A stretch of DNA of 48,093 bases from RHKX01 sp035759925 (GCA_035759925.1 DASTTY010000024.1:1-48093), one strand, 5' to 3'. Counted from the first letter of the stretch, positions 1 to 7,837 are shown. Translations and numbers: made by a program. The notes: generated by a model from the sequence alone, not told the origin.

Positions 1-202
1 CGCTCTCGTCGAGCAGCCGGACAAGGTCGAGGTCGAGGAGTTCGAGGAGGACGGCGACCTCGTCCTCGAGGTCTCCGTCGCCGAGGACGACCTCGGCCGC
101 GTGATCGGTCGCGGCGGCCGGATCGCCAACGCGATCCGCACTGTCGCTCGCGCCGCGGGCGCTCGCGACGATCGCCGCGTTATCGTCGACATCCTCGACT
201 GA
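1..202 (+). CDS. khpA: KhpA-type KH-domain RNA-binding protein (5' partial)
   Basis: The frame is open from base 2 and gives 66 residues to a TGA at 200-202, so roughly ten N-terminal residues are missing. The core reads GRVIGRGGRIANAIRTVARA, the GxxG loop and following helix of a type II KH domain, ending with the short strand VIVDILD typical of KhpA. The family binds RNA, often with KhpB, and is usually encoded between rpsP/rimM and trmD. The next gene here is trmD, which fits. The first part of the visible segment is very acidic. Confidence 0.88.
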   Translation, partial: ALVEQPDKVEVEEFEEDGDLVLEVSVAEDDLGRVIGRGGRIANAIRTVARAAGARDDRRVIVDILD

Positions 203-236
203 GCGCCGATCGCGCTTCCCTGCGCGCCTTGCCGTC

Positions 237-242
237 TAGTCT
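237..242 (+). promoter_or_regulatory. candidate -10 (TAGTCT) for trmD
   Basis: TAGTCT lies 10 nt before the ATG at 253 and just downstream of the khpA stop. It matches the TANNNT plus short-spacer pattern seen before many starts in this window, suggesting a leaderless or very short-leader trmD transcript. No clear -35 is visible. Confidence 0.35.
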
Positions 243-252
243 GCGGCGCGCG

Positions 253-930
253 ATGCGGCTCGACGTCTTCACCCTGTTCCCCGGCTGGTTCGACTGGTTT
301 CTGACCCAGCGGCACGTCCGCAACGTGATCGCCGGGGGGTCGGAGCTGCGGTTCATCGATTACCGCGAGACGACCCCGCTCGGGGCCGGGCAGGTCGACG
401 ACTCGCCGTACGGCGGCGGCGCCGGGATGGTGATGCGTGTCGACGTCGTCGACGCGGCGCTGCGCGCCGCCTATGGCGATGCCAGGGCGGGGCGACGGGT
501 CGTGCTGCTGACACCGTCGGGGCGGATGTTCGACGAGGAGCTCGCGAGCGAGCTCGCCGCCGAGCCGGAGCTGACCCTTCTCTGCGGCCGCTACGAGGGC
601 GTCGACGATCGCGTTCGCGCCCATCTCGCCACCGACGCCGTCTCGATCGGCCGCTACGTCCTCGCCGGCGGCGAGCTCGCGGCGATGGTCGTCGCCGACG
701 CCGTCCTCAGGAAGCTGACCGGTGCGCTCGGCCACGCCGACAGCGCGATGGAGGAGTCGTTCTCGGACGCCCTCGAGGGTCATCCCGAGTATCCGCATTA
801 CACCCGTCCGGCGAGCTACCGCGGATGGGACGTGCCGGAGGTCCTCCTCTCCGGCGATCACGAGCGCGTGCGGCGCTGGCGACTCGAGCGCAGCCGTGAG
901 CGGGGCGGGGCGGGCTCCTCAGAGTCTTAG
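253..930 (+). CDS. trmD: tRNA (guanine-N1)-methyltransferase TrmD
   Basis: Makes m1G37 in tRNAs reading CNN/CGG codons using SAM. At 225 residues it is near normal length. Family motifs are clear: the N-terminal MRLDVFTLFPGWF, DDSPYGGGAGM near residue 49, LCGRYEGVDDRV near 110, the trefoil-knot SAM loop SIGRYVLAGGELAAM near 131, then PHYTRP and PEVLLSGDH. ATG 253 was chosen over an in-frame TTG at 229 because homology begins at MRLDVF. Two normally conserved acidic residues differ: the loop has R134 where E. coli has D135, and EESF (E168) where E. coli has the catalytic D169 in EDSF. R153 matches E. coli R154. The position between khpA and rplS is the usual one. Confidence 0.95.
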   Translation: MRLDVFTLFPGWFDWFLTQRHVRNVIAGGSELRFIDYRETTPLGAGQVDDSPYGGGAGMVMRVDVVDAALRAAYGDARAGRRVVLLTPSGRMFDEELASELAAEPELTLLCGRYEGVDDRVRAHLATDAVSIGRYVLAGGELAAMVVADAVLRKLTGALGHADSAMEESFSDALEGHPEYPHYTRPASYRGWDVPEVLLSGDHERVRRWRLERSRERGGAGSSES

Positions 931-931
931 C

Positions 932-937
932 TACTAT
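932..937 (+). promoter_or_regulatory. candidate -10 (TACTAT) upstream of rplS
   Basis: TACTAT lies two bases after the trmD stop, about 100 nt before the rplS ATG. It would leave a roughly 90-nt leader that could be regulatory. There is no convincing -35, and read-through from trmD is equally possible. Confidence 0.3.
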
Positions 938-1037
938 TCCCCGCCGCGCGACCGCCGATCGGTCGCCGCCGGGCGAACCGCGTCGCCGACCGGAGACATC
1001 GACCCGGCGGCATCGCGACGAACCGGACTCCGAAGCC

Positions 1038-1721
1038 ATGAGCACGATCATCCAGACCCTCGAGAACGAGCAGCTGCAGCGACGGCCGCAGTTCGCCGCC
1101 GGCGATCGCGTCCGCGTGCACTTCCAGGTGATCGAGGGCAACCGGACCCGGACCCAGGTGTTCGAGGGCGTCGTCATCAAGCGCCAGGGCAGCGGCGTGC
1201 GCGAGACCTTCACCGTCCGCAAGCAGTCCTTCGGAGTCGGCGTCGAGCGGACGTTCCCGCTCCATTCGCCGAAGATCGAGCAGCTCGAGATCGCCGCCCG
1301 CGGCGACGTCCGGCGGGCCAAGCTCTACTACCTCCGGGATCGTGTCGGCAAGGCTGCCCGTGTCGCCGAACGCCGCTGGGGAATCGGCGGGGAGGTCCTC
1401 GGCTCGGCTGACGACGAAGCCATCGATGCCGAGGGAGCCACCCAGGTCGAAGCCCCGCAGGCGGTTCCCGTCGAAGGCGACGGCGAGGAGGGCGTCCAGG
1501 AGGTCGAGCAGACCGAGGCGCCCGAGACGGAGGCCCAGCCCGACGAGGAGGCCCAGCCCGACGAGCCGGAGGCCGAGATCGAAGCCGAGCCCGAGGCCCG
1601 GGCCGACGGGGGCGACCAGGAAGCGGGCGAAGCAAGCGAGCCGGACGAGGAGCCGGAGGGAGAAGCCGCGGAGTCCGAGGACTCCGACGCAGACGATGAG
1701 GCTTCGCGGCAGGACGCCTAG
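1038..1721 (+). CDS. rplS: 50S ribosomal protein L19 with long acidic C-terminal extension
   Basis: Residues 1-115 are a complete L19: N-terminal helix, the KOW-like core FAAGDRVRVHFQVIEGNR, FEGVVIKRQGSG, the conserved block around SFGVGVERTFPLHSP, and KLYYLRDRVGKAARV near the usual C-terminus. L19 sits at the 30S/50S interface. The protein then continues for about 110 residues made almost entirely of E, D, A, P, G and Q, including a near repeat AQPDEEAQPDEPEAE, whereas bacterial L19 is normally about 115 residues. The tail keeps the same frame and codon style to a TAG at 1719-1721, so it is not an obvious frameshift. lepB starts 24 bp later. Confidence 0.95.
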   Translation: MSTIIQTLENEQLQRRPQFAAGDRVRVHFQVIEGNRTRTQVFEGVVIKRQGSGVRETFTVRKQSFGVGVERTFPLHSPKIEQLEIAARGDVRRAKLYYLRDRVGKAARVAERRWGIGGEVLGSADDEAIDAEGATQVEAPQAVPVEGDGEEGVQEVEQTEAPETEAQPDEEAQPDEPEAEIEAEPEARADGGDQEAGEASEPDEEPEGEAAESEDSDADDEASRQDA

Positions 1722-1744
1722 CGCGTTCGGGTCGACGAACCACC

Positions 1745-2362
1745 ATGACGCGCATGCCGCGCCCGAAGTCGACGTTCGGCGCGATCGTCGAGCTCGTCGT
1801 CATCGTCGCCTTCGCGATCGGCCTGGCGCTCGTCATCCAGGCCTTCGTCGTCAAGCCGTACCAGATCCCGACCGGTTCGATGATCCCGACGCTGCAGGTC
1901 GGCCAGCGCGTCCTCGTCCAGCGGGTCAGCTACCACTTCAGCGATCCCGAGATCGGCGACATCGTCGTCTTCCACCCGCCCAAGGGCGCCGACACGACCG
2001 AGACCTGCGGACTACAGCCGCTTCCCCCCGGTGAGCCCTGCCCCGAGCCGGTCGACGAGCCCGCCGACACGAACTTCATCAAGCGCGTGGTCGCCACTCC
2101 CGGTGACACGCTGAGCATCAGGGACGGCCACGCGATCGTCAACGGCGAGCCGATCCCGGACGACTTCATCAAGCCGTGCGGGGGGACCCGCGGGTGCAAT
2201 CTTCCGAAGCAGATCACGATCCCGCCCGATCACTACTTCATGATGGGCGACAACCGTGGAGCCAGCGACGACAGCAGATTCTGGGGGCCGGTTCCCAAGG
2301 ACTGGATCATCGGCAAGGCCTTCTTCACCTACTGGCCCCTCGACCGGATCGGAATCCTCTGA
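1745..2362 (+). CDS. lepB: signal peptidase I
   Basis: Membrane-anchored serine protease that removes Sec/Tat signal peptides. One N-terminal membrane segment spans about residues 11-35, followed by the catalytic box PTGSMIPTLQVGQRVLVQR (nucleophile S45), the general-base lysine K113 in FIKRVVATPGD, and the C-terminal box GDNRGASDDSRFWGPV. The length of 205 aa is that of the short, single-TM Gram-positive type. A small extra loop between boxes C and D contains two cysteines (TCGLQPLPPGEPC). It lies in the conserved rplS-lepB-rnhB order, and rnhB starts 4 bp after its stop. Confidence 0.95.
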   Translation: MTRMPRPKSTFGAIVELVVIVAFAIGLALVIQAFVVKPYQIPTGSMIPTLQVGQRVLVQRVSYHFSDPEIGDIVVFHPPKGADTTETCGLQPLPPGEPCPEPVDEPADTNFIKRVVATPGDTLSIRDGHAIVNGEPIPDDFIKPCGGTRGCNLPKQITIPPDHYFMMGDNRGASDDSRFWGPVPKDWIIGKAFFTYWPLDRIGIL

Positions 2363-2366
2363 GCAG

Positions 2367-3071
2367 ATGCCGGACGCGGGGCCGGCGGAGACGAAGCCGA
2401 AGCGGCGCCGATCGCGGCGCCCGGACGGCCGCCGGACCACGTGGCTGTTCCGCTTCGACCAGCAGTTCGGGCGCCGTTTCGTCGCCGGGGCCGACGAGGC
2501 CGGTCGCGGGTCGCTCGCCGGGCCGCTCGTCGCCGCCGCCGTCCTCCTCGACTATCGCTGTCTGACGTCCGAGGTCCGGAGGACGCTGGCGGGCCTCGAC
2601 GACTCGAAGCGGAAGACCGAGGAGGAGCGCGAGCGCCTCTACCCGGCGGTCCTCGCCGCGGCGAGCCGGGTCGCGGTCACCGCCCGCTGTGCCGGCGGCA
2701 TCGATTCTCGCGGCCTCCACGTCACGAACCTGAACGCGCTCGCCGACATGCTCGGCCGCGTCGCGATCCCGGACGCCGTCTGCCTCAGCGACGGCTTCCG
2801 GCTCGGCTCGCGCTGCCGGGTCGAGCACCAAGCGGTCGTCGAGGGCGACTCGCGGAGCGCCGCGATCGCCGCCGCGTCGGTCGTCGCCAAGGTCACCCGC
2901 GATCGTTACATGCGGCAGGCCGCCGACCGCTATCCGGGGTGGGACTTCGAGACGAACGTCGGCTACTCCTCACCCCAGCACCGCGATGCGATCGTGCGCA
3001 ACGGGATCTGCTCGCTGCACCGGCGCTCGTTCGCCTCCACCGCCTACCACCAGTTGGAGTTGGAGGCCTGA
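2367..3071 (+). CDS. rnhB: ribonuclease HII
   Basis: Cleaves the RNA strand of RNA:DNA hybrids and removes single ribonucleotides from DNA. Motifs: GADEAGRGSLAGPLVAAAVL with metal ligands D43 and E44, LDDSKRKTEEERE, LSDGFRLG carrying the third acidic ligand, and AAASVVAKVTRDRYM. The ATG at 2367, 4 bp after the lepB stop, is preferred to an upstream in-frame ATG at 2256 inside lepB. A basic stretch (KPKRRRSRRPDGRR) precedes the catalytic core. Length 234 aa. Confidence 0.95.
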   Translation: MPDAGPAETKPKRRRSRRPDGRRTTWLFRFDQQFGRRFVAGADEAGRGSLAGPLVAAAVLLDYRCLTSEVRRTLAGLDDSKRKTEEERERLYPAVLAAASRVAVTARCAGGIDSRGLHVTNLNALADMLGRVAIPDAVCLSDGFRLGSRCRVEHQAVVEGDSRSAAIAAASVVAKVTRDRYMRQAADRYPGWDFETNVGYSSPQHRDAIVRNGICSLHRRSFASTAYHQLELEA

Positions 3072-3130
3072 TCCGCGCGGAACCTCCACCGAACCTCTAG
3101 GCTCGGCCTGAGCAACGAGGGAGGCCAGAG

Positions 3131-3553
3131 ATGAGCGTTGACCTGACCGAGACGATCGGTCGCTACAACGACGCCTGGAACGACCACGACCTCGACGCGA
3201 TCATGGCGATGCACGCGCCGGACATGGTCTTCGAGAACCACACGGCCGGCGAGCGGGCCGAGGGGGAGGAGGTTCGCGACCACATCGGCAGGATCTTCGC
3301 GGCCTGGCCGGACCTGCGGTTCGCCGGGCGCCGGCTCTACGTCCGCGAGGACCTCGTGGTCCAGGAGTGGACGGCGACCGCGACCCACAGCAACGAGATG
3401 CGTCGCGGCGAGATCGTCGCTCCGCCGACCGGCAAGCAGATCGAGTGGGTGGGGATGGACGTGATCCCGTTCGCCGACGGCCTCGTCACCCGCAAGGACG
3501 TCTACTCGGACTCGGTCGCGATCCTCCGTCAGGTCGGCCTCCTCAGGTTCTGA
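3131..3553 (+). CDS. SnoaL-like / NTF2-fold protein
   Basis: A 140-residue protein with the SnoaL-like polyketide-cyclase pattern: RYNDAWNDHDLDAIMAMHAP at the N-terminus, ENHTAGERAEG, AAWPDLRF, and a strand-rich C-terminal half. Proteins of this fold bind small hydrophobic ligands, and many act as cyclases, isomerases or stress-linked ester cyclases; the substrate cannot be read from the sequence. A Shine-Dalgarno (GAGGGAGG) precedes ATG 3131, and a TAGGCT -10 candidate sits at 3098-3103. The gene sits between rnhB and yraN, where no such gene is usually found, and converges on yraN with one base between the two stops. Confidence 0.85.
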   Translation: MSVDLTETIGRYNDAWNDHDLDAIMAMHAPDMVFENHTAGERAEGEEVRDHIGRIFAAWPDLRFAGRRLYVREDLVVQEWTATATHSNEMRRGEIVAPPTGKQIEWVGMDVIPFADGLVTRKDVYSDSVAILRQVGLLRF

Positions 3554-3554
3554 C

Positions 3555-3926
3555 TCAGAACGCTCCCGGGAGGTGCTCGACGACGGAGCCGCCGCCGGCG
3601 TCGAGACTGACCCCGACCACGTCGAAGCGGATCGAGCGGTAGCGGGGCGGTAGGTTCTCCGCCAGCCAGGCGCGGGCGAGGCGACGGACCTGCATCTGCT
3701 TGCGGCGGCCGACGGCGTGGGCGGGCTGCTCGGGCCCGCGGAGGCCGCCGGCGCGAATCGTCTTCACCTCGACGAAGACGAGCGTCTCGCCGTCGATCGC
3801 GATCACATCGAGCTCGCCGAAGCGGGTTCGCGAGTTGCGGGCGACGATCGAGAGGCCGTCGCGCTCCAGCCGCCGGCAGGCCAGGTCCTCACCGATCCGG
3901 CCGGTTCGCAGCCTCGCCTTCGTCAT
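3555..3926 (-). CDS. yraN: UPF0102 family protein YraN (endonuclease-like fold)
   Basis: A 123-residue UPF0102 protein. It shows the conserved RIGEDLACRRLERDGL, then NSRTRFGELDVIAIDGETLV and FVEVKTI, which together form the ExD..ExK-like signature of a restriction-endonuclease-like fold. It also carries the family's RRKQMQVRRLARAWLAE helix. Biochemical role is unsettled; association with recombination and competence is inferred from its usual place next to comM and dprA. Here it is inverted relative to that cluster and reads toward the SnoaL-like gene, sharing a divergent 198-bp upstream region with comM. Confidence 0.9.
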   Translation of the reverse strand: MTKARLRTGRIGEDLACRRLERDGLSIVARNSRTRFGELDVIAIDGETLVFVEVKTIRAGGLRGPEQPAHAVGRRKQMQVRRLARAWLAENLPPRYRSIRFDVVGVSLDAGGGSVVEHLPGAF

Positions 3927-4124
3927 CGTCGCGAGTCTCGGTGTCGCATGGCCCGAGAGTGACGGCGGTCGCGTGCCCGATGGGACACCCGGCGTGCCGG
4001 AATGCGCCGGGAGCGTGCCGATTCCGTGACGCCTGCGGGGAAGCGCCAAAGTCGGCGCGATTACGCGCGGAAACGGCGCATTCGCAACACCACGCGTATC
4101 GCCGTGCCGCCTAGCGTCGCGGCG
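3927..4124. promoter_or_regulatory. divergent yraN/comM upstream region with inverted repeat
   Basis: Noncoding stretch between two divergent genes. It holds an inverted repeat CCCGGCG (3988-3994) / CGCCGGG (4005-4011) with a 10-nt spacer, and TAGCGT at 4112-4117, 7 nt before the comM GTG. Function of the repeat is unknown. Confidence 0.4.
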
Positions 4125-5624
4125 GTGCTGGCACGGACCCGGACATTCGCGATCGCCGGCATCGAGGCGGTGCCGGTCGACGTCGAGATCGACATCAACC
4201 GCGGCCTGCCGACCTTCTCCATCGTCGGCCTCCCCGATGCGGCCGTCCGCGAGTCGCGGGAGCGCGTGCGCGCGGCGCTCGTCAACTCCGGCTTCGAGTT
4301 CCCGCTCCAGCGGATCACCGCGAACCTCGCGCCGGCCGACCTGCGCAAGGCCGGGCCCGGCTTCGACCTTGCGATCGCGGCGGCGATCCTGGCCGCCTCG
4401 GGTCAACTCGACGCCGTCGCTCTCGCGGACCGCTGGCTCGCCGGCGAGCTCGCGCTCGATGGGGCGATACGTCCCCTGCCGGGGGTGTTGGCGATGGCCG
4501 AGCGGGCCGAGCGGGAGCGCGCCGCGCGGTTCGTGGTCGCCGCTGCGAACGCCGCCGAGGCCCGCCTCGTCGACGGCCTCGACGTCATCGCGGTCGGAGC
4601 GCTCTCGGACCTGCGGGCGATCGCGGCGGGAGAGATCCCCGCGGTCGCCGAGCCGCCCCCGGCGGAATCCTCCCCGGCGAGCCTGCCCGATCTCGCCGAT
4701 CTGAAGGGACAGCCGGGGCTCAGGCGCGGTCTCGAGGTCGCCGCAGCCGGGGAACATGCAGCGCTCGTGATCGGCCCGCCCGGGGCCGGCAAGTCGCTTG
4801 CCGCGCGGAGGCTCCCGTCGATCCTGCCGCCGCTCTCCCGTCGCGAGGCGATCGAAGTGACGAAGATCGCCAGCGTCGCGGGGCGGCCCTGCACCGACGG
4901 TTCGCTGGCGCTGCGCCCGTTTCGAGCGCCTCACCACACGATCTCGGCGGCGGGGCTGGTCGGCGGCGGCAGCCCGCCACGGCCGGGCGAGATCACCCTC
5001 GCCCATCGCGGGGTGCTCTTCCTCGACGAGCTCGGCGAGTTCGGGCGCTCGAGCCTCGAGGCGCTGCGCCAGCCGCTCGAGGACGGCGTCGTGACAATCG
5101 CCCGAGCCCGGGGGGCGCTGACGTTCCCGGCCCGCTTCCAGCTCCTCGCGGCGGCGAACCCGTGCCCGTGCGGCCACGGCGAGGATTCGCTCCGCTGCAG
5201 CTGCACGGCCGATCGCGCCCGCGCGTACTCGGCGCGGCTGAGCGGTGCCCTCGCCGACCGCGTCGACATCGCTCTCGCCGTCGAGCAGCCGGCCGCCGGC
5301 GAGCTCGACGGCGACCCCGGAGAGAGCTCCGAGACGGTCGCCATGCGGGTCCTCGACGCTCGCGAGGTGCAGCGCGAGCGGCTCGGCGAGGGACGCGCGA
5401 ACGCGTCGATGACCGACCGCGAGATCGCCGAGGGCGTCGCCGGCCTCGATGGTCCGGCGCGCTCCGTATTGATCGCCGGGCATCGCGACCTCGGCCTCAG
5501 CGGCCGGGGCTGGGCGAGGGTGATCAAGGTCGCCCGGACCTGCGCCGACCTCGCCGGGTCCGCGAAGGTCGGCATCGACCACGTCGACGAGGCCCTCTCG
5601 CTGCGTCGGCGGGACACCACGTGA
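4125..5624 (+). CDS. comM: ComM/YifB-family Mg-chelatase-like AAA+ ATPase
   Basis: ComM is a hexameric AAA+ helicase that promotes branch migration during natural transformation. Domains in order: N-terminal ChlI-like region (RTRFAIAG-type start, INRGLPTFSIVGLPDAAVRE), Walker A GPPGAGKS at about residues 217-224, Walker B GVLFLDELGEF at about 296-306, the cysteine-rich AANPCPCGH segment, and the C-terminal Mg-chelatase domain. Start GTG 4125 gives 499 aa, the usual size; an ATG at 4002 would add 41 unconserved residues. The stop overlaps the dprA start (GTGA), so the two are translationally coupled. Confidence 0.93.
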   Translation: MLARTRTFAIAGIEAVPVDVEIDINRGLPTFSIVGLPDAAVRESRERVRAALVNSGFEFPLQRITANLAPADLRKAGPGFDLAIAAAILAASGQLDAVALADRWLAGELALDGAIRPLPGVLAMAERAERERAARFVVAAANAAEARLVDGLDVIAVGALSDLRAIAAGEIPAVAEPPPAESSPASLPDLADLKGQPGLRRGLEVAAAGEHAALVIGPPGAGKSLAARRLPSILPPLSRREAIEVTKIASVAGRPCTDGSLALRPFRAPHHTISAAGLVGGGSPPRPGEITLAHRGVLFLDELGEFGRSSLEALRQPLEDGVVTIARARGALTFPARFQLLAAANPCPCGHGEDSLRCSCTADRARAYSARLSGALADRVDIALAVEQPAAGELDGDPGESSETVAMRVLDAREVQRERLGEGRANASMTDREIAEGVAGLDGPARSVLIAGHRDLGLSGRGWARVIKVARTCADLAGSAKVGIDHVDEALSLRRRDTT

Positions 5625-6763
5625 GCGGGGCCTGCGCCGACTGCCTGCGCCGCGGGTTCCTGCTCGGCGATCTCGCCGCCCACGTCGAGAGGTCGGTCGG
5701 GGCGCGAGCGGGAGAGCGGGCTCGTGACCTGCTCGCGCTCGACGACGAGGCGCTCGCCCTCGCGGTCGCCCCGGCCGATCACCGGCAGCGGACCGCGGCG
5801 GCAGCGCGGAGGGTGGAGGAAGGCGGGGCATGGCCCGGCGGCTGGTGCACCTGCGCGCACGGTGGCGGTCTGCCCCCCGGCCTGGCCGCGCTCGGTCCGG
5901 CCGGTCCACGGGCGCTCTGGGGGGCGGGGAACCAGGAGCTGATCACGACGCTCGACCCCGAGCGTGCCGTGACGATCGTCGGCGCCCGCCGCGCCGGCGC
6001 CTACGGCCGCGAGGTCGCCTTCGAGCTCGGGCGGACCCTCGCTGCGGCCGGGATCGTCGTCGTCAGCGGAATGGCGATGGGGATCGACAGCGCCGCCCAC
6101 GAGGGAGCGCTGGCCGGCGGCGGTCCGACCGTCGCGGTGCTCGGGCCGGGCGCGGAGCGGGCCTATCCACGGTCGGCGCGCGGTCTCTACGGGCGGGTCC
6201 GCGGCAACGGCGCAGTGGTTTCCGAGCTGCCCGCCGGCACGCCGACCTTCCGCTGGATGTTCCCGGCCCGGAACCGCCTGATGGCGGCCTTCGCCGGCAT
6301 CACCGTCGTCGTCGAGGCGGCGGAGCGGTCGGGATCGTTGATCACCGCCGAGATGGCGGTCGAAGCCGGGCGCACCGTGGGCGCGGTCCCGGGCCCCGTC
6401 AACTCATGGCGCTCGAGTGGAACCAACCGGCTGCTGGTCGACGGGGCGGCGGTGATCCGCGACGCGCGCGACATCCTCGACCAGCTCCTCGGCCCGGGCG
6501 CCTCGATCGTGCCGCCGAGCGGGCCGCCGCTGACGGAGCAGGGCGTCCAGGCTCTGGCGGCGGTCGAGTCGGGTGCGGCAACGGCTGACGCGGTCGCCGC
6601 CGCCGCCGGCCTCGGGTTCTCGGCGACGCTGGTGGCGCTGGCGCGGCTCGAACGCGACGGCTACGTGCGAGGCGAGCGGTCGGGACGGTGGTCGCGGACG
6701 GCGCTGGCGGCGCCGGACGGAGAGAGCGGGAGGGCGTGCGGCGCGGTTGTCCAGGGCCTCTAG
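5621..6763 (+). CDS. dprA: DNA-processing protein DprA (Smf)
   Basis: DprA binds incoming ssDNA and loads RecA during transformation. The Rossmann-like core is present: TIVGARRAGAYG, VVSGMAMGIDSAAHEGAL, AVLGPGAERAYP, FPARNRLMAAFA and VVEAAERSGSLITAEMA. A C-terminal winged-helix-like segment (LTEQGVQALAAVE... LARLERDGYV) follows. The N-terminal 100 residues are atypical: they contain CADC near the start and WCTCAHG near residue 85, cysteine pairs that could hold a metal, and an LPPGLAALGPAGP segment replacing the usual YP-L-I-DPP stretch. GTG 5621 overlaps the comM stop by 4 bases; 380 aa. Confidence 0.92.
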   Translation: MSGACADCLRRGFLLGDLAAHVERSVGARAGERARDLLALDDEALALAVAPADHRQRTAAAARRVEEGGAWPGGWCTCAHGGGLPPGLAALGPAGPRALWGAGNQELITTLDPERAVTIVGARRAGAYGREVAFELGRTLAAAGIVVVSGMAMGIDSAAHEGALAGGGPTVAVLGPGAERAYPRSARGLYGRVRGNGAVVSELPAGTPTFRWMFPARNRLMAAFAGITVVVEAAERSGSLITAEMAVEAGRTVGAVPGPVNSWRSSGTNRLLVDGAAVIRDARDILDQLLGPGASIVPPSGPPLTEQGVQALAAVESGAATADAVAAAAGLGFSATLVALARLERDGYVRGERSGRWSRTALAAPDGESGRACGAVVQGL

Positions 6764-6766
6764 AGT
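6761..6766 (+). promoter_or_regulatory. candidate -10 (TAGAGT) for leaderless thiD
   Basis: TAGAGT overlaps the dprA stop and ends 8 nt before GTG 6775; no Shine-Dalgarno is visible for thiD. Confidence 0.4.
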
Positions 6767-6774
6767 CGCTGACC

Positions 6775-7587
6775 GTGGACCCGGAACGGACACCCGTGGC
6801 GCTCGCGATCGCGGGCTCCGACTCGGGTGGCGGTGCCGGGATCCAGGCGGATCTGAAAGCTTTCGCGGCGGTCGGTGTCCACGGGACGACGGCAATCACG
6901 GCGATCACCGCTCAGAGCACGGTCGGCGTCGATGCGATCCACCCCGTGCCGGCCGAGATCATCGTCGCCCAGGTCGTTGCGGTTGCGGAGGACATCGGCG
7001 TCGACGCGGTCAAGGTGGGGATGCTCGGCACGATCGCGACGATCGAGGCCGTCGCGGCGGCGCTCGACGCCGTCGGCGACGCGCCGGTGGTGATCGATCC
7101 GGTCATGGTCTCCGAGAGCGGAGCCCGGCTCCTCGACGAGGAGGCGCGGAGTGCGCTCGCCGAGCGGCTCCTGCCCCGCGCGAGCGTCGTCACCCCGAAC
7201 CTCCCGGAGGCACGGGCCCTGCTCAGTGCCGGCGAGGACGTTTCGGCCGTGGAGCTGGCAGCCGGGATTCGCGCGCTCGGTCCCGCCGCCGTGATCGTGA
7301 CCGGCGGCCACGCCGACGGGACCGACCTTCTCGACGACGGCGGCGAGCCGCTCCCGATTCCCGGACCGGTCCATGCCGACGGCGCAGCGCACGGCTCCGG
7401 CTGCACGCACAGCTCGACGCTCGCCGGGCTCCTCGCCCTCGGGTTTCCACTTCGCGATGCGGCGGTCGCGGCGCGCCATCGCGCCGCCGATGCCGTCGCC
7501 GCAGGCCTACGCGACGTCGGCGGCGGCCCGGGGCCGGTCGATGCGCTGGCGATCGCCTCGCGGCGGCCGCTTCCGCCGCTGCCATAA
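6775..7587 (+). CDS. thiD: hydroxymethylpyrimidine/phosphomethylpyrimidine kinase
   Basis: Phosphorylates HMP and HMP-P in thiamine biosynthesis (ribokinase superfamily). Motifs: AIAGSDSGGGAGIQADLKAF at the N-terminus, VMVSESGARLLDEEA mid-protein, TPNLPEA, and the C-terminal anion-hole motif DGAAHGSGCTHSSTLAG. 270 aa, normal size. GTG 6775 was preferred to an ATG at 6688 inside dprA because homology begins at VALAIAGSDS. No other thi gene and no TPP riboswitch were seen nearby. Confidence 0.93.
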   Translation: MDPERTPVALAIAGSDSGGGAGIQADLKAFAAVGVHGTTAITAITAQSTVGVDAIHPVPAEIIVAQVVAVAEDIGVDAVKVGMLGTIATIEAVAAALDAVGDAPVVIDPVMVSESGARLLDEEARSALAERLLPRASVVTPNLPEARALLSAGEDVSAVELAAGIRALGPAAVIVTGGHADGTDLLDDGGEPLPIPGPVHADGAAHGSGCTHSSTLAGLLALGFPLRDAAVAARHRAADAVAAGLRDVGGGPGPVDALAIASRRPLPPLP

Positions 7588-7588
7588 T
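7583..7588 (+). promoter_or_regulatory. candidate -10 (CATAAT) for the 80-aa gene
   Basis: CATAAT overlaps the thiD stop and ends 6 nt before ATG 7595, another short-spacer leaderless arrangement. Confidence 0.35.
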
Positions 7589-7594
7589 CGGCAC

Positions 7595-7837
7595 ATGAAG
7601 CTCGTCCGCATGAAGCCTGGACACGGTGACCAGCTCCTTGCGGAGGGCGATCCGGAGCTCGCCGAGGACGAGGCCCGTCTCGTCGAGGCCTTCCGGCGCC
7701 AGCTCGACCTCGGCATGTGGGCGGCGGTGCCGACCCGCGCGGCGGGCCACCGCGAGGCGGTCCTCGTGCGCGAGTTCGGCGAGGTGCCCCGCGACGCCGA
7801 TCGCGTCATCTTCATCCCACCGGCGGCGGGCGGATGA
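7595..7837 (+). CDS. small acidic hypothetical protein (80 aa)
   Basis: Not recognised. The 80-residue product starts MKLVRMKPGHGDQLLAEG and is rich in E, D and R. It has one amphipathic helix (EDEARLVEAFRRQLDLGMWA) followed by strand-like segments (EAVLVREF, DRVIFIPP). This resembles a small ubiquitin- or MoaD-sized alpha/beta fold, though no motif identifies it. It is unlikely to be a shadow: it begins right after thiD, uses the same GC-rich codon style, and its stop overlaps the next start as ATGA, indicating coupled translation. Confidence 0.7.
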   Translation: MKLVRMKPGHGDQLLAEGDPELAEDEARLVEAFRRQLDLGMWAAVPTRAAGHREAVLVREFGEVPRDADRVIFIPPAAGG

